From: Mycobacterium sp. Root135 | GTDB taxonomy: Bacteria > Actinomycetota > Actinomycetes > Mycobacteriales > Mycobacteriaceae | DNA: 64,000 bases | Direction: 5' to 3' | Assembly (NCBI RefSeq): GCF_001426545.1 | Contig: NZ_LMEZ01000001.1 | Span: 808,034 to 872,033, forward strand | Part shown: positions 41,433 through 52,833 of the stretch, in pieces | Numbering within the stretch: the first letter of the stretch is position 1 | Layout: each line of letters begins with the position of its first letter | Program-made: the position numbers and the translations under genes | Notes under the pieces: generated by a model | Told to the model about the DNA's origin: nothing | The model's database searches: none | The model's input: only the letters and a program-made list of their open reading frames with translations

Positions 41433-41957
41433 ATGGCCAAGACCTACCCCTGTGAACGGGTCGACCTGACCTTCGTCGACGACGCCCCGTTCCGGTTCGT
41501 CAGCACCGTCGACCTCGCGATCACCCCGGAACAACTCTTCGAGGTGCTCGGGGACGCCGAGTCGTGGCCGCACTGGGCGACCGTGATCACCAAGGTGACG
41601 TGGACCAGCCCGGAGCCGCGGGGCGTCGGCACGACGCGCACGGTCGACATGCGCGGCGGCATCAGCGGCCACGAGGAGTTCCTGGCCTGGGAACCGCACT
41701 CCCGCATGGCCTTTCGGTTCAACGAGAGCACCTCCGGCTCGATCTCGGCATTCGCCGAGGACTACCGGGTGGTGCGGACGCCGCGGGGCTGCCACCTCAC
41801 CTGGGTGATGGCCATGAAGCCCAACGGCATCGCGGCTCGGATCGGCGTCTTGGTCGGCAAACCGGTGATGGCCTGGATGTTCCAGCGGTTCCTGCACAAC
41901 CTCGACCGCTACGCCCAAAGGCGTTTCAGTACAGTCCCTCCCACGCCGCGCGCCTGA
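41433..41957 (+). CDS. SRPBCC (START/Bet v1-like) family protein
   Basis: A 174-residue helix-grip protein ([34 protein letters not shown], shown as [19 protein letters not shown]). SRPBCC proteins bind hydrophobic ligands in a central cavity and include cyclases, aromatase-like proteins and lipid carriers. No catalytic residues are diagnostic here. It ends 32 bases inside the convergent carboxylesterase gene. Confidence 0.85.
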   Translation: MAKTYPCERVDLTFVDDAPFRFVSTVDLAITPEQLFEVLGDAESWPHWATVITKVTWTSPEPRGVGTTRTVDMRGGISGHEEFLAWEPHSRMAFRFNESTSGSISAFAEDYRVVRTPRGCHLTWVMAMKPNGIAARIGVLVGKPVMAWMFQRFLHNLDRYAQRRFSTVPPTPRA

Positions 41958-43413
41958 CCGCATCGGGGTCGGCGACGGTGTCGTCCCTGGTCGACCTGAT
42001 CACCCGGGTACGACGGGAGCCCGCGTCGTAGCGCGGCCAGTCCTCGTCGAGGTCGGTCGTCGCGAAGTCGAGCCACGTCCTTTGCATGCGACGTCCGACC
42101 GACGGTTGCACGCGCCTGCCCAACGGGTGCACCTTGCGGCCCAGGTACGAGCCGTAGCTGTGCTGAACGTGCACGATCTCGCTGCCATGCGTGGCGCCGA
42201 GTCCCAGCAACCGCAAGCTCCACGCCGCATGGTCGAAGCGGTAGACGTAGGTCGGCGCATGCGCGCTGTACGCGTCGGCGAATGCCCACGTGGGAGCGCA
42301 GAACATCGTGTCGGAACCGAAGGCGATCAAGGCGCGGCGGCGCGGATAGTCCGGATAGGCGGCGAGCAGCCGATCCCTCGCCTCCGGCGCCGCCCTGGCG
42401 ACGTACGCCTCGACCATGGGCGGGGTGGTCGGCAGCATGGGCGGCTTGCCCCAGGCGAACATCGACGCCTCGTGGCTGTTGGTCCCCACGATCAGGGGGA
42501 TCGCCGACACCGCGCCCCGCCGCGCGGCGTCGACCGGGTGCCACGGCAGGGAGTCCACGCCGTGGGTCAACCCGTACGCCAACGTCGGTGTGTTCGCTGC
42601 GCTCTCGCCCTGCAGTTGTCCGGCGGCACGACGAAGTCGGCGCTGCGGCAACGACTTCACCTCGTCGACCGTCACCCCCAATCGGTCGACGAAGGCCCGG
42701 GCCTGCCTGGCGCGGGTCTCCCTGTCGGCGATCAACGGCAGCGCCGGACTCTGGGCGATCGCGCGGGAGAACAGTCCGTCGGCGAGCGGGCTGGCCAACA
42801 ACGCCAACACCGACGTCGCGCCTGCCGACTCGCCGAAGACGGTGACGTGGTCCGGATCGCCGCCGAACGAGGCGATGTTGTCGCGCACCCATCGCAGGGC
42901 CGCCACCTGGTCGCGCAGCGCGAGGTTGTCGTCGAAGCCGGGGCCGAGGTCACCGAGTTCGAAGCCGCCGAAGACGCCGAGGCGGTACGTCACGTTCACC
43001 ACGACGACGTTCCCGTTGGCCGCCAATCTGTTTCCGTTGTACAGCTGCAGTTGTCCGGCCCCGTAGACGAACGCGCCGCCGGGAATCCACACCATCACCG
43101 GCAGGCTGGCCCCGGGATCGGGCGACCACACCGTCAGCGTCAGACAGGCCTCGTCACGGATCTTTGGGTCGTCCCGTCCGCCGCCGACGAACGACCGACC
43201 CTGCGGTGGCAGTGGCCCATGCTCGACGGCGTCGCGGATGCCACTCCACGGCACCAGGGGGGCCGGCGCTTGGAAGCGCCGCTGCCCGACGGGTTGTTCG
43301 GCGTACGCCACGCCCCGCCACACGTTGACGCCACCCTCGGTGGTGCCGCGCAACGTTCCGTGGACGGTGTGCGCGACAGTCGGATCGTGAACGGTTTCGC
43401 GCTGGGCGGCCAC
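41926..43413 (-). CDS. Type B carboxylesterase/lipase family protein
   Basis: A 495-residue alpha/beta hydrolase of the p-nitrobenzyl/cholinesterase-like family. The oxyanion region is VMVWIPGGAFVYGAGQ. The nucleophile elbow is TVFGESAGATSVLALL with the catalytic Ser, and other family blocks are DNLALRDQVAALRWVRDNI and VPLIVGTNSHEA-like PLIVGTNSHEA. No signal peptide is seen, so it is cytoplasmic. GTG 43413 is the likely start. It hydrolyses small esters or similar; the natural substrate is unknown. Confidence 0.88.
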   Translation of the reverse strand: MAAQRETVHDPTVAHTVHGTLRGTTEGGVNVWRGVAYAEQPVGQRRFQAPAPLVPWSGIRDAVEHGPLPPQGRSFVGGGRDDPKIRDEACLTLTVWSPDPGASLPVMVWIPGGAFVYGAGQLQLYNGNRLAANGNVVVVNVTYRLGVFGGFELGDLGPGFDDNLALRDQVAALRWVRDNIASFGGDPDHVTVFGESAGATSVLALLASPLADGLFSRAIAQSPALPLIADRETRARQARAFVDRLGVTVDEVKSLPQRRLRRAAGQLQGESAANTPTLAYGLTHGVDSLPWHPVDAARRGAVSAIPLIVGTNSHEASMFAWGKPPMLPTTPPMVEAYVARAAPEARDRLLAAYPDYPRRRALIAFGSDTMFCAPTWAFADAYSAHAPTYVYRFDHAAWSLRLLGLGATHGSEIVHVQHSYGSYLGRKVHPLGRRVQPSVGRRMQRTWLDFATTDLDEDWPRYDAGSRRTRVIRSTRDDTVADPDAVRRAAWEGLY

Positions 43414-43488
43414 CGCACGAATCGTAGTGTGGGAAGCTGAACCCGGCTGAAACGGGAGCCATCGGCGGTGTCGACGGACGGGGTGAAG

Positions 43489-44388
43489 ATGACCTTCAAC
43501 GAGGGTATGCGGATCGACACGAGCACCACGTCGTCCAGCGGCGGTGGGGGTGGCGGCGGTCGCGGCCTCGCGGTCGGCGGCGGCATCGGCGGTCTGGTCA
43601 TCGTGGTCATCGCGCTGTTTCTGGGCGTCGACCCGGGCACCGTTCTCCCCCAGCAGGGCGCGGGGCAGTCGAACCAGCAGGGTGTCGAGGCCCCGGGATT
43701 CGACACCAGCCAGTGCAAGACGGGCAAGGACGCCAACGACATCCTCGGGTGCCGCATCATCGCGACGGGCAACTCCGTCGACGGCGTGTGGTCGCAGTTG
43801 ATGCCCGACTACACCCGGCCCAAGATCCGGCTGTTCAGCGACAACGTCAGCACCGCGTGCGGCCCGGCCACCACCGACGTCGGCCCGTTCTATTGCCCGG
43901 GCGACCAGACCGCCTACTTCGACACCTCGTTCTTCGACGTGTTGGTGCAGCAGTTCGGTTCCAGCGGTGGTCCGCTCGCCCAGGAGTACGTCGTCGCCCA
44001 CGAATTCGGGCACCACGTGCAGGACCTGCAGGGCAACCTGGGGCGGGCGCAGGAAGGACCGGGTGGAGCCGAGGGCAACGGGGTGCGCACCGAATTGCAG
44101 GCCGACTGCTACGCCGGGGTCTGGGCGCACTACGCGGCGATCACCAAGCAGGAGGGCACCGACGTGACCTTCCTGCAGCCCTTGACCGACAAGGACATTG
44201 AAGACGCGCTGTCGGCGGCGTCGTCGGTGGGCGACGACCGCATTCAGCAGTCCTCAGGCGGCCAGGTCAACCCGGAGTCGTGGACGCACGGCTCGTCGGC
44301 CGCCCGGCAGTACTGGTTCACCGAGGGGTACCGCACCGGTGATCCGCAGAAGTGCGACACCTTCTCTGCAACGGATCTGCACGAGTGA
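43489..44388 (+). CDS. Neutral zinc metallopeptidase (YpfJ/KPN_02809 family)
   Basis: About 299 residues. A Ser/Thr/Gly-rich cytoplasmic N-terminus precedes one membrane helix (about 30-47), and the catalytic domain faces outside. The zincin motif HEFGHH is at 171-176 with a downstream acidic ligand in RTELQADCYAGVW. Four extracellular Cys (near 76, 88, 124 and 136) could form disulphides. Start MTFNEGMRID is preferred. A GTG seven codons upstream is possible. Peptidase targets are unknown. The stop overlaps the DinB start (GTGA). Confidence 0.87.
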   Translation: MTFNEGMRIDTSTTSSSGGGGGGGRGLAVGGGIGGLVIVVIALFLGVDPGTVLPQQGAGQSNQQGVEAPGFDTSQCKTGKDANDILGCRIIATGNSVDGVWSQLMPDYTRPKIRLFSDNVSTACGPATTDVGPFYCPGDQTAYFDTSFFDVLVQQFGSSGGPLAQEYVVAHEFGHHVQDLQGNLGRAQEGPGGAEGNGVRTELQADCYAGVWAHYAAITKQEGTDVTFLQPLTDKDIEDALSAASSVGDDRIQQSSGGQVNPESWTHGSSAARQYWFTEGYRTGDPQKCDTFSATDLHE

Positions 44389-44912
44389 CCGGGATCGAAC
44401 CCGACACCAAGGACTGGACCTGGGTTCTCGGCGAACCGTGTCCGGACTGCGGCTACGACGCAGGGTCGACCCGTCCGGACGACGTCGCCGGGCGGATTCG
44501 GCGTGACGCCGACGGCTGGGTGGCGAGGCTGGCGGGAGCGTCGGTCATCGATCGCCCAAACGCGGGCGTGTGGTCGGTGCTCGAGTACGGCTGCCACATC
44601 CGCGACGTGCACCGCATCTTCGCCGAACGCGTCCGCTTGATGCTCACCGAGATAGACCCTCGGTTCCCGAACTGGGATCAGGACGAGACCGCCGTGGCCG
44701 ACGACTACGCCTCCCAGGATCCCTCGGTCGTGGCCGACGAGTTGGCGCAGGCGGCGGCAGACGTCGCCGACGTGTACGACTCCGTCCCCACCGATGCGTG
44801 GTCTCGGTGTGGACTGCGAAGCAACGGAAGCGAATTCACGGTCGCGACCATCGCGCTCTACCACCTGCACGACGTCGTGCACCACACCTGGGACGTCACC
44901 CCCCACCGCTGA
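44385..44912 (+). CDS. DinB family (DUF664-like) putative metalloenzyme
   Basis: A 175-residue four-helix-bundle protein of the DinB superfamily. Candidate metal-binding histidines are in YGCHIRDVHRIF and ALYHLHDVVHHTWD. An N-terminal CPDC pair is extra. Related proteins include mycothiol-dependent enzymes (maleylpyruvate isomerase, thiol S-transferases), so mycothiol-linked chemistry is possible. The GTG start overlaps the preceding metallopeptidase stop, which suggests co-translation. Confidence 0.82.
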   Translation: MTGIEPDTKDWTWVLGEPCPDCGYDAGSTRPDDVAGRIRRDADGWVARLAGASVIDRPNAGVWSVLEYGCHIRDVHRIFAERVRLMLTEIDPRFPNWDQDETAVADDYASQDPSVVADELAQAAADVADVYDSVPTDAWSRCGLRSNGSEFTVATIALYHLHDVVHHTWDVTPHR

Positions 44913-44917
44913 GACCA

Positions 44918-44953
44918 TTGACCGCATTGAACACATATCGCTAATGTGTTCAA
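44918..44953 (+). promoter_or_regulatory. TetR promoter and perfect inverted-repeat operator
   Basis: -35 TTGACC (44918-44923), 18-base spacer, -10 TAATGT (44942-44947). A perfect inverted repeat TTGAACACAT / ATGTGTTCAA (44927-44936 and 44944-44953, spacer 7) lies across the spacer and -10 and abuts the ATG at 44954. This predicts a leaderless, autorepressed transcript. Confidence 0.75.
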
Positions 44954-45549
44954 ATGCGCGAGGGAGCGGCACCTGCTCGGCCGGTGTCCGCGACGCTTTT
45001 GGCTGCCAACGCCGACACGTTGCGCCGCTTGGGCCCACGCCAATTCAGCCTCACGGCAGTCGCGGAGGCCGCCGAGGTGTCCCGCGGCACGGTGCACAAC
45101 GCCCTCGGCAGCCGTGACAACGCCATCAGGATCGCCCTTGAGCACCTTGCGTCGACGTTCGTCGACGCCATGGCCACCGAGGTGGACCGCCACGACACCC
45201 TCGCCGAACAGGTCGGGGCAGCCGCGGTGCTGATTTGCGCGCATCGCCAGCGCTCGGACCACGTGACGCCGCGCGGCGTCAACGAGAGCATCCTGCTACT
45301 GCTGCTCCGCAACAGCGGTGACGACCTGATGCGGCGGGCCGTCGACCTGTGGAAGCCGCTGGTCAAGGCCGCCAAGGGGAACCACGAAGTCGCCCAGTCC
45401 ACGGATCCCGCGCGGGCAGGCGAGTGGATCGTGCGCATCCTGTTCAGCTTCGAACTGCTGCCACCCATGGGCGTCAACCTCGACAGCCCAAGGGCAGTAC
45501 GACGTTTCGTCACCGATCACGTCGTGGCCGGGCTCACCGGAGGTGCCCA

Positions 45550-45553
<4 letters not shown>
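44954..45553 (+). CDS. TetR family transcriptional regulator
   Basis: A 199-residue regulator with an N-terminal TetR HTH (about 12-55: FSLTAVAEAAEVSRGTVHNALGSRDNAI, core VAEAAEVSRGTVHNALG) and a variable ligand-binding domain. The perfect palindrome directly upstream is its probable operator, so it should repress itself and the coupled monooxygenase and SDR. GTGA overlap with the monooxygenase. The ligand is likely the substrate of those enzymes. Confidence 0.9.
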
Positions 45554-48673
<3,120 letters not shown>

Positions 48674-48715
48674 CGTTGCATCACCATGCCCGAAGAGTAG
48701 TCCTGCGCAGCGCCC

Positions 48716-49438
48716 TCAGCGCTGACTCGCGGGACGCACCACGATCTCGTTGACGTCGACCTCGGGCGGTTGCGAGACCGCGAACGCAACGGCGTCGGCG
48801 ATCGCCGATGCCGGGATGGCGTGTCGCCGGTACTCCGACATGGCCTGTCGCGCAATGGGATCGGTGATGGTGTCGGCGAGTTCGGATTCCACGACGCCGG
48901 GCGAGACGGTGGTGACGCGAATGCCAGGGGGCGACTCCAGCCGCAGGCCCTCGGTGATCGCCCACGCCGCGTACTTGGTGCCGCAGTAGACCGCCGCCGT
49001 AGGAGTCACCCCGTGCGCGCCGATGGAGGCGATCGTGACGAAGTGGCCGCTCCCCCGTTCGGCGAACGGGCCCGACACCGCGGCGATCCCGTGCAGCAGC
49101 CCGCGGACGTTGACGTCGATCATGTGGTTCCACTGGTCCACCAGACCGGCGTCCAGGCGCGAGAGCGGCATGACGCCCGCATTGGCGACGAACACGTCGA
49201 GCCTGCCGTGGCGTTCCACGGTGGCGGTCACGGCGGCCCGCACCGCGTCGAGGTCGGTCACGTCGAGGGCGCACGTCTCGACGCCGTCGGTGCTCGCGGC
49301 GACCTCGTCGAGCAGATCGGTCCGTCGGGCGGCCGCGATCACGTGGTGACCGTCGGCGGCGAGACGCTTGGTGATCGCCCGTCCGATGCCGCTGCTGGCA
49401 CCGGTGACGAAGGCGATCTTCTGATGGTTGGTGGTCAT
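48716..49438 (-). CDS. Short-chain dehydrogenase controlled by the adjacent XRE regulator
   Basis: A 240-residue classical SDR. TGASSGIG cofactor loop, FVANAG, catalytic Ser in TIASIGAHG and Tyr/Lys in VYCGTKYAAW. Arg residues in AAARRTDLL after the second strand suggest NADP(H). ATG 49438 is chosen over further upstream codons, which would run into the shared operator region. It is divergent from an MmyB-type XRE gene, a common bacterial pairing. Confidence 0.9.
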   Translation of the reverse strand: MTTNHQKIAFVTGASSGIGRAITKRLAADGHHVIAAARRTDLLDEVAASTDGVETCALDVTDLDAVRAAVTATVERHGRLDVFVANAGVMPLSRLDAGLVDQWNHMIDVNVRGLLHGIAAVSGPFAERGSGHFVTIASIGAHGVTPTAAVYCGTKYAAWAITEGLRLESPPGIRVTTVSPGVVESELADTITDPIARQAMSEYRRHAIPASAIADAVAFAVSQPPEVDVNEIVVRPASQR

Positions 49439-49485
49439 GTCACCACCCTGCCGACGACGGCGCGCGTCAGGAAGGCCGCGTGCAA

Positions 49486-49506
49486 CCTGGGTGCGACACA
49501 CCCAGG
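49486..49506. promoter_or_regulatory. Inverted repeat between SDR and XRE regulator
   Basis: CCTGGGTG (49486-49493) and CACCCAGG (49499-49506) form a perfect dyad with a five-base centre. It is midway in the 100-base divergent gap and is a likely operator for the XRE protein. A TACCGT -10-like element (49527-49532) ends seven bases before the XRE start codon. Confidence 0.6.
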
Positions 49507-49538
49507 CTGAGCGGGTGCGCATTCCGTACCGTGGGGAC

Positions 49539-50378
49539 ATGCCGGAATCTCGCCAGGGGGCCGCTCTCGGCGCCTTTCTGCGTGCTCGCCGCGCCCAGGT
49601 CACCCCGGACGACGTCGGGCTGGGTCCGCACTCACGGCGGCGGCGCCGGGTGCCGGGACTGCGGCGAGAAGAAGTCGCCCTTCTCGCCGGCGTCAGCCCG
49701 GACTACTACACCCGGCTGGAGCAGGGCCGCGAACGTCATCCTTCGCCAGAGGTCGTCTCCGCCATCGCCGGAGCGTTGCAGTTGACCGACGACGCCCGCG
49801 ACCACCTCTTCCGGCTCGCCGGTGCCGCGATCACCGCGGCGGCTCCCACCTCCACTGCGGTCGACCCCGCACTGGTGACCCTGATGGCCGCCTGGCCACA
49901 CAACCCGGCCCTGATCTACGACCTCGCCTACGACGTGCTGGCGGCAAACACCATGGCAGACGTGCTCTTTGGCGGCTGGCCACACTCCGACAATCTGCTC
50001 GAGGTGGTATTCGGCGACCCGCTCGCCCGGTCGTTCTACGTGGACTGGGGCGACGTCGCCGCCGACGCCGTCGCAGGCTTCCGGCTCAACCACGGACGGC
50101 ATCCGAACGATCCTCGCGTGCGCGAAGTGTTGTCTCGGATGCTGACCGAGTTCCCAGAGTTCGCCGACCTGTGGCGCGGCCATGACGTTCGAGGAAAGAG
50201 TCTGCGCGAGAAGCGTTTCCAGCACGCGGACATCGGGAAGATCACACTGACGATGCAGGCGTTCGACGTCCGGTCCACTCCGGGGCAGGAGCTCGTCGTC
50301 TATCACGCCGAGCCCGGCTCCCCAAGTGCCGACGCCCTGAGCCTGCTGGGATCGTTGTCGGCGACCGTCGGAGAGTAG
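49539..50378 (+). CDS. XRE family regulator with MmyB-like ligand-binding domain
   Basis: A 279-residue protein. The N-terminal HTH (about 8-90) contains PGLRREEVALLAGVSPDYYTRLEQGRE (core VALLAGVSPDYYTRLEQG). A PAS-like MmyB domain follows (about 105-270: WPHNPALIYDLAYDVLAANTMADVLFG in part as YDLAYDVLAANTMADVL). MmyB-type regulators in actinobacteria bind acyl-type ligands and usually control a neighbouring SDR. The likely leaderless start is ATG 49539. Confidence 0.9.
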   Translation: MPESRQGAALGAFLRARRAQVTPDDVGLGPHSRRRRRVPGLRREEVALLAGVSPDYYTRLEQGRERHPSPEVVSAIAGALQLTDDARDHLFRLAGAAITAAAPTSTAVDPALVTLMAAWPHNPALIYDLAYDVLAANTMADVLFGGWPHSDNLLEVVFGDPLARSFYVDWGDVAADAVAGFRLNHGRHPNDPRVREVLSRMLTEFPEFADLWRGHDVRGKSLREKRFQHADIGKITLTMQAFDVRSTPGQELVVYHAEPGSPSADALSLLGSLSATVGE

Positions 50379-50481
50379 CCTGCGCTCGAGAATTGCCAGT
50401 CACCCAATTGCGTTGCACTGAAGCGTAACCCGGGTCACACCACGCTGTCAGTTGGCTGGACGGCACGCGCGTCGACCTTTA

Positions 50482-50487
50482 TATAAT
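50482..50487 (+). promoter_or_regulatory. Consensus -10 box upstream of the ECF sigma gene
   Basis: A perfect TATAAT lies 52 bases before the ATG at 50539, in a locally AT-rich stretch unusual for this genome. No convincing -35 is found at 16-19 bases. The rest of the 160-base gap (50379-50538) holds an imperfect dyad GTAACCCGGGTCAC (about 50425-50438) and no gene. Confidence 0.5.
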
Positions 50488-50538
50488 CTCCATGGAATCT
50501 TCACGTGGGGCCATCCGCCGACGACCACTATTGGATTC

Positions 50539-51123
50539 ATGACAGCCACCCCACCGGTCCCGAATCGCCTCACCGGATCATTCGACGAAGACGTTGCGCC
50601 GTTGCGGGCCGAGTTGCACCGGTACGCGGTGAGTCTGACCAGAAACTCACCCGATGCCGAGGATCTCGTCCAGGACACGATGCTGAAGGCCTTCAAGGCG
50701 TACGGCAGGCTCCAACCGGAGACGTTCCTCAAGGCGTGGTTGTTCACCATCATGAGGAACACGTGGTTCAGCACCTGCCGATCGGCGAAACTTCGTCCCG
50801 AGGTGCTGTTGGCCGACATGACCGACGTCGACCACCGTCCTGCGGTCGCCGATGGGCACACCTGCTCGTCCGCCGAGGACGAACTGCTGCGCGACGAGAT
50901 GGATCCCGAACTGATGACGGCACTGACCGGACTGTCGGAGGAGATGCGCGCCACCGTCTTTCACGTCGTCGTCGGCGACATGCTGTGCCGAGACGCCGCC
51001 GAACTCCTCGGGGTGTCGACCAACACGGTGCTCACCAGAATGCACCGCAGCAGGCATGCATTACGGCGCGCACTCACCAAGATCGACGGCGCCGCGGGAC
51101 AGGTCCCACGACGCGCCGCCTAG
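50539..51123 (+). CDS. ECF-type RNA polymerase sigma factor
   Basis: A 194-residue sigma-70 family protein of group 4. Region 2 is about 15-80 (RYAVSLTRNSPDAEDLVQDTMLKAF, core DAEDLVQDTMLKAFKAYG). Region 4 is about 130-180 (GDMLCRDAAELLGVSTNTVLTRMHRSR, core AAELLGVSTNTVLTRMHR). There is no C-terminal SnoaL-type extension. No anti-sigma gene is adjacent: the next gene downstream is a transporter remnant on the other strand. Regulation is therefore by transcription or by an unlinked anti-sigma. Confidence 0.9.
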   Translation: MTATPPVPNRLTGSFDEDVAPLRAELHRYAVSLTRNSPDAEDLVQDTMLKAFKAYGRLQPETFLKAWLFTIMRNTWFSTCRSAKLRPEVLLADMTDVDHRPAVADGHTCSSAEDELLRDEMDPELMTALTGLSEEMRATVFHVVVGDMLCRDAAELLGVSTNTVLTRMHRSRHALRRALTKIDGAAGQVPRRAA

Positions 51124-51144
51124 TGCGCGTTCGTCGCATCCTGG

Positions 51145-51381
51145 TCACGTGATCAGCGAGATCACGACGCTCACGCCGGCCGCCAGGACGAAGTACACGC
51201 CGACGACGGGGAGTCCGTAGTGGGCGGCCAGCCATGCGGCAATCACCGGTGACGTTGCGATGCCGACGATTTCAACCGCGGCGCCGACGATCGGTGCGGC
51301 CGCGCCCAGGCATCGTCGAGTCCGGGGGTTCGGGTCGAGAGGATCCACACGCGTTCCTGTCGGTATTGGGCGACGCGCCAC
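51145..51381 (-). pseudogene. C-terminal remnant of a transporter-like (MFS/MHS-type) membrane protein
   Basis: A 78-residue reading frame whose last 50 residues are hydrophobic (TSPVIAAWLAAHYGLP followed by a helix ending VVISLIT). This resembles the final helices of MHS-type major-facilitator symporters, while the first 25 residues are not hydrophobic and match nothing. The upstream 74 bases hold no continuation, so it reads as a decayed fragment rather than a working gene. A small membrane protein is the alternative. Without it, 51124-51455 contains no gene. Confidence 0.4.
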
Positions 51382-51455
51382 AGTCGGGCGTGCACACCAA
51401 TTTGCCGCTCAGACAACGTGATTGCTTGGAGATCTCGTGGAGATGGGTGAAGGCG

Positions 51456-52481
51456 TCAGAACAGCGTGGGCTGCAGCTCCGCCACGACGCGGGGCGGTGT
51501 CGACGTCGGCGTGGTCGCCAGCCGGAAGGACCGGTGGTCGCCCGCCAACCCGTGCTTGGTGAGCAGCGGCGCGGCGCGCTCACGCAGTTCGTCGCGATAG
51601 CTCTTCGGCAGGTAGGCACCCTGGCGGTACAACTGGCGGTAGTGCCCGATCAGGTCGGGCCGCGATTGTGCCAGCCAATCCATGAACCAGCCGCGGGTCG
51701 ACCCGCGCAGATGCAGCCCGAACACCGTCGCACTGGCGGCGCCCGCAGAGGCGACCCGCCCCAGCAATCCGTCGAGGTGCTCGACGGAATCGGTCATCAT
51801 CGGCAGCACCGGGGCAATCATCACGTGACAATTCAGGCCGGCCTCGCTGATCGCCCGGATCAACTCGAGCCGAGCGCGCGGTGACGGCGTGCCGGGTTCC
51901 AGATCCGCGTGCAGGTCGGGGTCCCCAACCGCCAGCGAGACCGCCACGCTGACCTCGACGGAATCGGCGGCGTCGACGATCAGCGCCAGGTCTCGCCGCA
52001 ACAGCGTGCCCTTGGTGAGGATCGAGAACGGCGTACCCGAATGAGCAAGCGCACCAATGATTCCCGGCATCAGGGCATATCGTCCCTCGGCACGTTGGTA
52101 GGGATCGGTGTTCGTGCCAAGCGCCACCGTCTCGCGTGTCCACGACGGACGCGCCAACTCCTTGCGCAGCACCTCGACGACGTTGGTCTTGACCACGACC
52201 TGGGTGTCGAAGTCCCTGCCGCTGTCGAAGTCGAGATATTCGTGGGTGGGCCTGGCGAAGCAATACCGACACGCGTGACTGCAGCCGCGGTAACCGTTGA
52301 CGGTGTACTTGAAGGGCAGCTTGCTGGCGTTCGGCACCTTGTTCAGCGCGGATTTGCACACGATCTCGTGGAACGTCAGGCCCTCGAACTGCGGCGTTCG
52401 GACGGATCGCGTGAAACCGATGCGTTGCAGACCGGGCAATGCCCCGTCGTCGACCTCGACACCTTGCCCGTCCCAGCGCAT
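51456..52481 (-). CDS. Spore-photoproduct-lyase-like radical SAM protein (Rv2578c family)
   Basis: A 341-residue radical SAM protein. The cluster motif CSHACRYC supplies Cys67, Cys71 and Cys74 (CxxxCxxC). It is followed by VALGTNTDPYQRAEGRY, SILTKGTLLRRDLALI and TVFGLHLRGSTRGWFMDWL, all typical of the SplB-like Rv2578c family. Spore photoproduct lyase repairs UV thymine dimers in spore formers, but the role of these actinobacterial relatives is not established. Start ATG 52481 (MRWDGQGV). A LexA-type box lies seven bases upstream, which points to DNA-damage induction. Confidence 0.9.
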   Translation of the reverse strand: MRWDGQGVEVDDGALPGLQRIGFTRSVRTPQFEGLTFHEIVCKSALNKVPNASKLPFKYTVNGYRGCSHACRYCFARPTHEYLDFDSGRDFDTQVVVKTNVVEVLRKELARPSWTRETVALGTNTDPYQRAEGRYALMPGIIGALAHSGTPFSILTKGTLLRRDLALIVDAADSVEVSVAVSLAVGDPDLHADLEPGTPSPRARLELIRAISEAGLNCHVMIAPVLPMMTDSVEHLDGLLGRVASAGAASATVFGLHLRGSTRGWFMDWLAQSRPDLIGHYRQLYRQGAYLPKSYRDELRERAAPLLTKHGLAGDHRSFRLATTPTSTPPRVVAELQPTLF

Positions 52482-52488
52482 GTTCAAT

Positions 52489-52504
52489 GCGAACATACGT
52501 TCGA
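52489..52504 (-). promoter_or_regulatory. LexA (SOS) box upstream of the radical SAM gene
   Basis: On the minus strand TCGAACGTATGTTCGC matches the mycobacterial SOS box TCGAAC-N4-GTTCGA at 11 of 12 defined positions. It overlaps a -10-like TATGTT (52497-52492) and lies seven bases before the ATG at 52481, an ideal place for repression. Confidence 0.75.
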
Positions 52505-52564
52505 TCTGAAAGTCAATCCGCAAAATTGGCGATCTTTAGTGAGATACGCGGCGGTTTGTGCAGT

Positions 52565-52570
52565 AGACTT
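52565..52570 (+). promoter_or_regulatory. -10 element for cspA
   Basis: TAGACT (TANNNT) lies 50 bases before the cspA ATG, giving a leader of roughly 43 bases that is unusually A-rich near the start codon (GAAAGAAGTAAAATAGT). A weak purine-rich ribosome-binding site is present. No clear -35 is seen. Confidence 0.45.
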
Positions 52571-52619
52571 TCCTACGGGTGTAAGACACATCCGCTCCTG
52601 ATGAAAGAAGTAAAATAGT

Positions 52620-52823
52620 ATGGCACAGGGAACTGTGAAATGGTTCAACAGCGAAAAGGGCTTCGGCTTTATCGCCCCCGACGACGGCTCCCCGGATGTC
52701 TTCGTCCACTACTCTGAGATCCAAGGCGGCGGCTACCGCTCGCTGGAAGAGGCTCAGCGGGTTCAGTTCGATGTCGGACAAGGTGCGAAGGGCCCCCAGG
52801 CCACCGGAGTTACCGCGATCTAA
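52620..52823 (+). CDS. cspA: Cold-shock protein CspA
   Basis: A 67-residue single cold-shock domain. RNA-binding motifs RNP1 (KGFGFI) and RNP2 (VFVHYSEI) are intact, with [20 protein letters not shown] at the start. It acts as an RNA chaperone and antiterminator at low temperature or during growth transitions. The transcription unit is monocistronic, bounded by its own promoter and a very strong terminator hairpin. Confidence 0.97.
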   Translation: MAQGTVKWFNSEKGFGFIAPDDGSPDVFVHYSEIQGGGYRSLEEAQRVQFDVGQGAKGPQATGVTAI

Positions 52824-52833
52824 GAACTTCCTT

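Noticed and set aside
50425..50438. GTAACCCGGGTCAC dyad upstream of the ECF sigma gene as an autoregulatory ECF promoter
   Set aside because: It lacks a paired ECF -35/-10 arrangement with proper spacing and has two mismatches. TATAAT at 50482 is the better promoter candidate.
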